DNA of 64,000 bases, from NCBI GenBank assembly GCA_017607445.1, contig JAEVHH010000004.1, forward strand, positions 3,720,001 to 3,784,000. Direction: 5' to 3'. The stretch's first letter is position 1. Each line of letters opens with the position of its first letter. Both the position numbers and the translations under genes were made by a program. Source of the stretch: Histoplasma ohiense (lineage: Eukaryota; Ascomycota; Eurotiomycetes; Onygenales; Ajellomycetaceae). The notes beneath the pieces were generated by a model. The model was not told the origin of the DNA. It did no database searches and saw only the letters and a list, made by a program, of their open reading frames with translations. Of the stretch, positions 56,874 to 64,000 are shown one piece after another.

Positions 56874-58112
56874 ATGGGAGGCGATCTCAATCTGAAAAAG
56901 TCCTGGCATCCCGTTCTCCAGAAGAACCAGGAGCGGGTATGGCTCGAACAAAAGAAAGCACTCGAGGAGCGCAAGCGGATCGAGCAGATGATGAAGGAAC
57001 GGCAAGAGGAGCGGCAGATCCAGGAGTTGCAGGAAATGCAAGAAGCAGCAGGTGGAAAGAAACGGTTAAACCGCGTAGATTGGATGTACTCAGGGCCGGC
57101 AGCGGGACAGACGGGCACAACAGAGGAGATGGAAGGATATCTTCTGGGGAAACGGCGCATTGATGATCTCATCAAAGGCTCAGAGAATTCAAAACTACAG
57201 AAATCCTCCACCGAAGGCTCTTTTATGGCTTTGCAGAACGCAAATACTGCGAGGGATGTGGCTGCAAAAGTAAGAGAAGACCCTATGCTTGCCATAAAGA
57301 AACAAGAGCAGGCTGCCTACGAAGCGATGATGAATGATCCTGTGAGAAGGAAACAGCTTCTTAAAGCAGCTGGTGTGGTAACTACACAGTCGTCAGAAAA
57401 GAGCCGAAAACACCGGAGGCATCGACACAGGGACGATGAAGATGATGAGCGAACTTCAAGACATCGATCGAGGCGACACGACGATACGAGTGACAGATAC
57501 AGGTCAAGGAGACATGATGAGAATGACAGACGAAGCCACCATCATCGGATACACAAATCACGGCGCCGATCCAGCTCGCCATCGCCATCCCGAAATCCAC
57601 CCCCAGATCACCATCTATCAAGACGCTCCCCATCTCCCGATCAACGTCGACGGTCATACTCTCCACATCTGCGCGACCGTTCACGGAACCGCTCGCGCCG
57701 TTTGCCTCGAGAAAATTCCTCACACTCCAGAAAAGAGAGTTGGCATCATTCGCGAGGGGTATCCCCACCACCGTCTCGTCACCGGTCCGATACTGCCGCT
57801 CCATCAAGCGAAGCTAGACCTACTACAGCTGCACCTACCACGATAAGTGATGAGGAGCGCATGGCCAAGTTAGCAACTATGCAACAAAGCGCCAACGAGC
57901 TAGACCAAGCACGTGCTGCACGCTTAGCTGCTGCTGACAAGCGCGAGCGAGAGGCGCGAGAGGCAGACGAGATGGCTCGCGCGCAATCGAGCAAATATGG
58001 TGGCAAGGGTCGATTCGTGGGTGGACTGAATCGCCGCGCTGGAGAAATTGATCTGGCGGATAGGCTTCGACGAGGGATAAGGAATATCGAGAAAGAGCAG
58101 GAGGCATTTTAG
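56874..58112 (+). CDS. CWC25: Pre-mRNA-splicing factor CWC25
   Basis: Spliceosomal protein needed for the first catalytic step after Prp2. Single exon, 412 aa. The N terminus (GGDLNLKKSWHPVLQKNQERVW) is the conserved Cir_N/CWC25 segment that enters the active-site region in spliceosome structures. A charged coiled coil at about 20-65 and NRVDWMYSGPAAG at about 65-77 follow, then YLLGKRRIDDLIK. Residues about 180-320 are Arg/Ser/His/Asp-rich (RS-like). The C terminus is a second conserved helix (MATMQQSANELDQARAARL-like) ending RGIRNIEKEQEAF. Two alternative frames are open across the RS-like region because of its composition; they are not genes. Confidence 0.94.
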   Translation: MGGDLNLKKSWHPVLQKNQERVWLEQKKALEERKRIEQMMKERQEERQIQELQEMQEAAGGKKRLNRVDWMYSGPAAGQTGTTEEMEGYLLGKRRIDDLIKGSENSKLQKSSTEGSFMALQNANTARDVAAKVREDPMLAIKKQEQAAYEAMMNDPVRRKQLLKAAGVVTTQSSEKSRKHRRHRHRDDEDDERTSRHRSRRHDDTSDRYRSRRHDENDRRSHHHRIHKSRRRSSSPSPSRNPPPDHHLSRRSPSPDQRRRSYSPHLRDRSRNRSRRLPRENSSHSRKESWHHSRGVSPPPSRHRSDTAAPSSEARPTTAAPTTISDEERMAKLATMQQSANELDQARAARLAAADKREREAREADEMARAQSSKYGGKGRFVGGLNRRAGEIDLADRLRRGIRNIEKEQEAF

Positions 58113-59248
58113 GATGTAGGAATTTGTTTCATTTTGACTTTTGCTAGGTAGTACTTTTCATCAGATGCATTCATAAGCCTTTTGATATCCGCTGGGTTGG
58201 CCTCATATCCTCTCTCTCTCTCTCTCCCTCTTTTGGCGTGTTTGTGTCATTTGTTCCATCTACATTTTTTTTTCCCCTGCATTCTTCCATGGTTGGCGTT
58301 TGGCTGGTATTTGGCTGAGTTGTTTTTTGTTATTGGGATAGGCTGGATATAACACATGGACAAGGACTGAAGGTATTTTAACATGCAAGATGGCTGTTTT
58401 TACCTTGTTTCAGTCTTAAGCCATAGACACAATATCTCAATTTCATAACAATTACTGGTGGCAATCGTTCTTGATAACTACAGAATTTTAAACAGTGGAT
58501 CGGACCGCCATAATTAGCAGCAACTAACTTAAATGAGATCCATCAACTTCCTTCCTACGGGGTATTAGTAAATATTTGTCGCATTTCTTAATAATTCTAG
58601 GTCGTACATGAGGATAAATGCTAGATCGCTTTGTTATTAATTCCACAGTCGATGAACAAGATCCCAGTTGAAAAGCTCCAGATTCTCCGATGGCAGTACC
58701 CGGAGAGTTTTACCCGAAATGAGTGGCTGACCCACGCCAAGCTTGGGCCTGCTTCAGCTAATCTTAGGCGGTGCTTTAACTGCATGTTGCCTAGTGTATC
58801 AAGGCATTCCCAGGCATTCCCAGGCATTCCCAGGCATCTCCAAGGATTATGGGTGGAGAAAATCTTGATGGAAGGAGACTGGGCACAAGATGTCATTAAT
58901 CCGCGCTTACATCCAGACTGCGTTGTGTTCACGTCTTGACACTTTTGGCGTTTTTCCCTTCCTCATCAACCATTCCCAAATACACGTCGATATCATTTAC
59001 CTTTTTAACGTCTTTTATTCTATTCTTCTTTCTTGCCTCTCTACCGCCTATTCCCCATTCTTTTCCCTCAACCCTGTCTACCCTCCCGCATTTTACTAAT
59101 TTCCAGGCCCAACTCCCATCAGCCCGGGGTCGATTTGCAGACCATTACGAGCCCTAAATAAATCATTCTACGATCTTCTCTTTATTTATACCCCTCCCGT
59201 CTTACACATCCTTACTCCGCCGTGGTCCCCAATCCCCCCGCCCTCGTT
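58113..59248. other. Intergenic region
   Basis: 1.1 kb between CWC25 and RHO3. It has a TC microsatellite near 58211-58226 and a GGCATTCCCA tandem repeat at 58803-58832. Pyrimidine-rich sequence precedes RHO3. No gene was recognised. Confidence 0.6.
58803..58832 (+). repeat. GGCATTCCCA tandem repeat
   Basis: Three exact 10-bp units, followed by a degenerate GGCATCTCCA. A short minisatellite. Confidence 0.85.
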
Positions 59249-60541
59249 ATGATGGGTTTATGCCGGCGGGAGAAGACCGTTCAGCGCAAACTGGTTCTCC
59301 TGTGAGCCCGACACTCCTCTCCGCATCCCCGATACGTTCGACACTTGTCCATACCACCGTCCAGCATACCTCCCACTCTATCACTCTTTCAAACTGCTTT
59401 AAAAAAAAATGCCTCGTTAAACGGATAATATTGGCTAATACTGGATTGATGGGTCATTAGGGGTGATGGCGCATGCGGGAAAACATCACTGCTGAATGTG
59501 TTCACAAGAGGGTAGGCACATCCGTACTTCCCGGCGAATCAAAGCCGCGGCGTTCTACAGCACGCTGTGATATTGGCAGAAAGAAGAAGAAGAAATAAGG
59601 ACAGTGAATGTGGTTTCGAGTTCCTGCTGATCATATCGCGTCGTTTTGTGTTCCACAGGTTTTTCCCTACAGTCTAGTAAGATGCCATTCTATCTGTCCA
59701 TTTTCCTATCTGGCAATCCCGTCTCCTTAATGCCGGTGGAGGAAGCAGCAGCATTGACCAAAGTGATATATAAACCCCTTGTCTGCGATTGCAGTGAGCC
59801 AACTGTCTTTGGTGCGAGGCGACATCCCTTTTTTTGTTCAATCCCTCGCGAACTTCCCACTAACTGGTTGATAAATAGAAAACTATGTTCATGGTATATA
59901 TATTACACTTCCATCCGCAACTAGAGTCTATCCAACTGCTAGCAAGACAAACTGCTAGCAAGACACAATACCAATACTAATCCTCCTCGTTAAGATATTT
60001 ATGTCGATGGCATTCATATGGAATTGTCTCTATGGGACACCGCCGGACAGGAGGAATTCGATCGTCTCCGTGCGCTATCATACGACGACACACAAGTCAT
60101 AATGTTATGTTTTAGCGTAAGTTTCTACCTTGACTTCCATTTCTTGGTTTGACGCATTCCGTCTCTTCTTAGTGGCTTTCATAAATGTAAGCAGTTGCTC
60201 AGAACGAGTGGTGGAAAAATATAGGTTGATAGCAAAGACTCCCTGGAGAACGTCGAATCAAAATGGATGGCTGAAATTGCCGAACATTGCGCCGGAGCCA
60301 AAATTGTCCTAGTCGCATTGAAATGCGACTTGAGAGAAGAGGTGGACGAAAAGGAGGACGAGAATGCGGAATCACAACCTCAGGAGAAACCAATCGTCAA
60401 GTACGATAAGGGACTGGAGGTTGCAAAGAGAATTGGTGCCTTGAGATATTTAGGTATTGTCACTTCTTATTTCACAATTTCCCCACTTGGGGTTAAAGAG
60501 AACACATCCACCCGGCGGAAGATAAGGAAAAGAGAAGAAGG

Positions 60542-60576
<35 letters not shown>

Positions 60577-60728
60577 CTACTAATCCCGCCCGTCACTGTG
60601 TTGCGATAGAATGCTCCTCCATGCGAAATCGCGGTGTCAACGAAGCCTTCACGGAGGCCGCCAGAGTGGCATTGACTGTTAAACCTTCGAAGTCGTCCGA
60701 TAACGCTGGGAAATGCATTATCTTGTGA
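59249..60728 (+). CDS. RHO3: Rho-family GTPase RHO3
   Basis: Small GTPase controlling polarised growth and exocytosis. Eight exons: 59249-59301, 59461-59511, 59659-59676 (18 nt), 59795-59811 (17 nt), 59879-59893 (15 nt), 59995-60116, 60225-60453 and 60610-60728; 207 aa, with all phases consistent. The P-loop GDGACGKT is at residues 19-26. Switch I, FFPTVYEPTVFENYVHD, is built from the three microexons. Switch II is DTAGQEEFDRLR; ALKCDLRE is the guanine-specificity motif region. An acidic insert typical of Rho3 (EVDEKEDENAESQPQEKP) follows. The C terminus CIIL is a CaaX box with final Leu, predicting geranylgeranylation. Two ATGs are adjacent (59249 and 59252). Intron 7 contains a 33-nt poly(A). 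Confidence 0.93.
60542..60574 (+). repeat. Poly(A) tract, 33 nt, inside the last RHO3 intron
   Basis: Uninterrupted A run within intron 7 (60454-60609), 35 bp before the acceptor, preceded by a purine-rich GAAGGAAA stretch. It interferes with the expected pyrimidine tract. The length is likely variable between strains. Confidence 0.9.
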
Positions 60729-61479
60729 TGCATGTGCTTCGACAAAAAACGAGCTCTCAGACACCCCACTTCTCCTCCGTTTCCCGCACATACATTTTTT
60801 GATCACTTGCCCTGCCTCTCTACACACTAACGGCTTTTCATTCAATCTTATGTAAATATCCCCCAGGCCTTTATTCTCCTTCCAAAGAAACCTCTATTTC
60901 TTCCAGTCAGTCCAGATTCATGGCAGCTACGCTTGTTTATTTTTGCTTTTTCATTCTCGTTTTCCCTTATCCACCCTGATGAATATGGTGAGAGTGTGTT
61001 TCAATTCATTGTATTTTTTTCGCTTTATTTCCCTCACTCTAATCACCCGCTCTCCGCCTTTGAAGTTCTGGAGTTATTTTTTTTGGTCCCTTTTTGTTTC
61101 TCTTCAGATACGTCATCGTAATGGAGTAAAAACATGTCAAGGGGGAGTGATACCAGTTTGACTTTTCCTCTATCAATATTCGTTTTGTTTCCTCGTGCGC
61201 CTTGCTTTCCTGCTCTCCTTTAACAGCCAAAACCACGTTCGAAATTTTTACTTTAATTAATGTTTTGTCTTGTTCTTTTCTATTTTTTTGGCTTCTCTGT
61301 ATATACCACAGAGGAACACATTTTATTGTTTACATTCGTATTTCTGTATTTTGAATTCTCTTGGAAAATATTTATGTATTTATTATCATGTTAACTCAAT
61401 CTTCGTTTTACTTTGATTCCTTTATTCTCTTTATATTCTACACAAATTTTGTATCTAATACTGTTTCTTTCACTTTTTG

Positions 61480-61499
61480 AATAATAATAATAATAATAA
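61480..61499 (+). repeat. ATA trinucleotide microsatellite
   Basis: About six consecutive ATA units at the left edge of the AT-rich block. Confidence 0.85.
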
Positions 61500-62108
61500 A
61501 CGAGTTGTTGGCATCCCTGTTGCTCGCTCGAATGCCACATGACCACACCTATTTAAGCAGTGCTGCACCAACCTTCCACCTCCATCATGCTTTATATAGA
61601 TACAGAAAATCAATAGCTAATACTTCTATCAACATTGCATAACATACATTTGATATAAATTTTCTTTTTTCATAATAGTTATTATACTGTTAACATTTTA
61701 GTTATCTCTCAAACAATAGTAATTATTAAATCAGAACTTATATGTATATTCTATCAGTGTTATATGTTGAATATACATGATTCACATTCCTTGATCTCAT
61801 TTTACTCCCGCTATTATTGTAAATTAATTCTCACAATAATTATAAATGAACTACGATTGGTATAACTATATACAATATGATACAAAAACAGTAGATTAAA
61901 CAAACCAATTTAGATGTGAGAACAGTCTTAGACTGTCTCTGTGACCATGCATGGAATCAGAACCAAATTTTTCCACTAGTTATATTCTCAAAAATATCTT
62001 AGTCCTGGACCAGAACTTCTGGTCCCATATAGTGTTTATCAAATCAGTCACTTTACATGATTTATTATAATTCTAGTCCCAGATCATGTTTTATTTATAA
62101 ATTATCCA

Positions 62109-62146
62109 TCATGGTCCCGTTTGGTCCCATTTTGTAGGGACCATGA
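62109..62146. repeat. Inverted repeat, 10-bp arms
   Basis: TCATGGTCCC at 62109-62118 is answered by GGGACCATGA at 62137-62146, with an 18-nt loop that itself contains GGTCCC. The hairpin could be a transposon end remnant. Its role is unknown. Confidence 0.75.
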
Positions 62147-62159
62147 CTTACCCTATATA

Positions 62160-62231
62160 GATTGACAGCGGTAGGTAGGTTGGCAGCGGTAGATAAATTG
62201 GCAGCGATAGATAGATTGACAGCAGTAGCTG
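62160..62231 (+). repeat. 18-bp degenerate tandem array
   Basis: About four copies of a GATTGRCAGCGGTAGRTA-like unit. The fourth is followed by an extra CTGGTAGATA block. The boundaries by eye are 62160-62177, 62178-62195, 62196-62213 and onwards. Confidence 0.75.
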
Positions 62232-62720
62232 GTAGATAGACTAGTAGCACTAGATAGAGATAATATCTCCACCAATCATATCATCAGATTGATATCTAGA
62301 TATGTATTATATAATCATCAGAATGGGATCAAACCTCAGTCAAAATCATAGTCAGTCCCAGATCATGTTCTTATTTTTGATAGTCAGTCACTTTACATGA
62401 AATATCAAGATTTATTAGTCCCATTTTACTCATGTTTTAATAATTCTAGTCACTTTACACTCCCATTCTAATCATGGTCCCACTGGAAATCACACCAAGA
62501 AATGGACTAGGACCAAACCAAACCAAATCAAATGTGTAATTCATGGTTCCCAGCAGCCACTCTATGTGAGGTGCGGTTGGCAGCTGGTCAGTGCTGGTCA
62601 TCAAAGACAACTCTTGTAGTTTTTTATCTAATAGTTACTTCCTTTCTATAACATCGACTGAGAAACATGTTTACCATATAATGATTTAACTATACTATAT
62701 AGTAAAAACAGATCAGGTAA

Positions 62721-63122
62721 TTAAGGATGGCATAGTCCCCTAGATCTGTTTGTTCTCAGACAAAAGGAACAGATTGGGTTCCGTAGGCGAGTACAGTCAA
62801 AGCTAACATCACAAGGAATTTGATGACAAGCTAGATTTGCAGGAACGGGTAAACCAGCACGTTTTTGGAATTTGAATTGAGTGTTATCTTTCGCTTCAAA
62901 GCCTTCAGAAAAGAGATTTTGAGATCGCGGCTGCTTTAAATCATGATCAATTGAAACGCTGTGGCTATCAGCATTCATTGAAGTTTGAAAAAGGTCCTCT
63001 TGATCCAAAGATGTCTTTTCTGAATAATCTATCATGTTCTTTTTTGCATCAAATAAGTGCAAAGTATTATCTTCGTTTACATAGTTGATTGTATTAGGTA
63101 GATAGGAATTTTCATTCTTTGA
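62721..63122 (-). other. Unidentified open frame in the AT-rich block, about 133 codons
   Basis: Open from just after a TAA (63125-63123) to 62721. There is no ATG at its beginning; the first in-frame ATG is at 63035. Composition is protein-like: acidic and Asn/Ser-rich at first, then FKFQKRAGLPVPANLACHQI and a C-terminal Cys cluster with NPICSFCLRTNRSRGLCHP. A CACTAAC followed by AAG lies just upstream and could be a splice acceptor. It may be the last exon of a gene or part of a mobile-element polyprotein. No family recognised. Confidence 0.35.
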
Positions 63123-64000
63123 TTATACTTAGAGTTAGTGTATGCGCCGTATGAGAGAAATATAGTAGATACAGTACTAACCGAAACTGCTGCAGTACTA
63201 ATCATGTTGAGAATAACAAAATGAAGAAAAAATTGTGTAATAAAATAACTCATCGTGTTTAGCTTTTGTTCCCCCCTGCAATCGCAATTTATTATTCATA
63301 TAGAACAAAGCAATAAAAGATGGAAAAAGTAGCTCTTTAATAGATGATACTTTTATTGTAAAAGAGGAGAATATAGATAGTTAGCTATTCGAGATAAATG
63401 TCAAAACTCAACACCGTCTATAAGCGAGCGAGCGGGAGGTCCCATTATTATACTGCACTGAGATTAAAGTTGACATAGTTCACCACGTTCTCGTTCACTC
63501 CACATCCTCGTTAACCTTGTAGCAGGATAAGGTTGTCCTTGTATTGCTAACTAGCTAAGCGAGAGCAACACAATATCTATTTGTAATTATTGGGTGAGAC
63601 AAAGGAGATTGATCATCAATCACCATGAGAGGCATTACTGATGGTAGACTTACATCATACAGACTACTAGTTCTAAATATCAATGTAGAGAGAGAGATGC
63701 AAATATTGTCTATATTTGTAGAAAGTAGCTCTTTGAGTTAATTTTTGACTCTTGACTGCTAAAGAAGTTAAAATTGGGCCATATCACATGGTCAGGCTAA
63801 CGATACAGTGGTGAACTGCATGCACAGTACAGAATACATTAGAAAAAGATACATATAAATTTATTTGAAAGAAGTCAATATTTTTGAAGATCTTCTTGAC
63901 TTATTAATTTGTGGTAAAGCTAGCACTATATAGCAAAAGGCCAATGTAAATCATTTGTTAAATGGTTATGTTCATAGGGATATACATCATACCTGTGGGT

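Larger units (their letters stand above)
62044..62400 (+). repeat. Shuffled short repeats
   Basis: TCAGTCACTTTACATGA occurs at 62044-62060 and 62384-62400. AGTCCCAGATCATGTT occurs at 62075-62090 and 62354-62369. Their order is reversed between the two places. This looks like rearranged copies of one older element, with the 18-bp array between them. Confidence 0.7.
60729..64000. other. 3' flank of RHO3 and AT-rich block
   Basis: From about 61,250 the sequence becomes strikingly AT-rich; for example 61681-61740 has 12 G/C in 60 bases by hand count. Low-GC DNA continues to the window end. It contains an ATA microsatellite, an 18-bp tandem array, shuffled short repeats and an inverted repeat. 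Only one longer open frame occurs. No LTR pair, reverse transcriptase or transposase was recognised. It resembles the GC-poor isochores of Onygenales. Confidence 0.65.

Noticed and set aside
57436..57846. 136-codon frame inside CWC25, plus minus-strand frames there
   Set aside because: Shadow frames of the Arg/Ser/His-rich part of CWC25.
63480..63700. Possible LTR end or primer-binding region
   Set aside because: Some resemblance to retroelement ends, but no second LTR, primer-binding match or target duplication could be identified by eye.

Overview
The window is nuclear DNA of a filamentous ascomycete. It carries about 23 protein genes on both strands. Most have short GT-AG introns (roughly 50-300 bp) with CTAAC/CTGAC-like branch sites, single genes rather than operons, and products typical of Eurotiomycetes. 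An AT-rich block at the right edge next to normal-composition genic DNA resembles the GC-poor isochores known from Onygenales such as Blastomyces and Histoplasma. Onygenales is therefore my best guess, by inference only; the genus cannot be fixed by eye. No rRNA, confident tRNA, CRISPR array or prokaryotic feature was seen.

Left part (1-20 kb): PAPS reductase (minus), lipoyl synthase (minus), a short-chain dehydrogenase (plus), an uncharacterised 420-aa protein (minus), the Rix1-complex WD40 protein IPI3 (plus), a SPOUT RNA methyltransferase (minus), deoxyribose-phosphate aldolase (minus), a cysteine form of selenoprotein K (minus) and a Met8-SUMT siroheme synthase (minus). PAPS reductase and siroheme synthase both serve sulfate assimilation, because siroheme is the sulfite reductase cofactor.

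Middle (20-48 kb): proteasome lid subunit RPN5, an FSH-type serine hydrolase, an uncharacterised 707-aa protein, ribosomal protein eS27, a proline-rich protein, a CDP-alcohol phosphotransferase (choline/ethanolamine type), a truncated kinase-like fragment, a NIPSNAP protein, a PNPOx-like flavoprotein, a long coiled-coil protein and an otubain deubiquitinase.

Right part (48-64 kb): a 7-kb gene-poor stretch with isolated coding-like fragments, then COP9 signalosome subunit 2 (minus) and splicing factor CWC25 (plus) sharing a 370-bp promoter, the small GTPase RHO3 (plus), and an AT-rich, repeat-bearing block to the end.

Gene models were spliced by hand and checked for frame. The more notable structures are three consecutive microexons in RHO3, a 10-nt microexon in the phosphotransferase, an ATG-only first coding exon in eS27, a GC-AG intron in RPN5, and a 36-bp exact repeat beside a tRNA-like segment. 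I did not find a clearly new multi-gene system. The nearest candidates are the uncharacterised proteins, the gene-poor fragments and the repeat-rich AT block.
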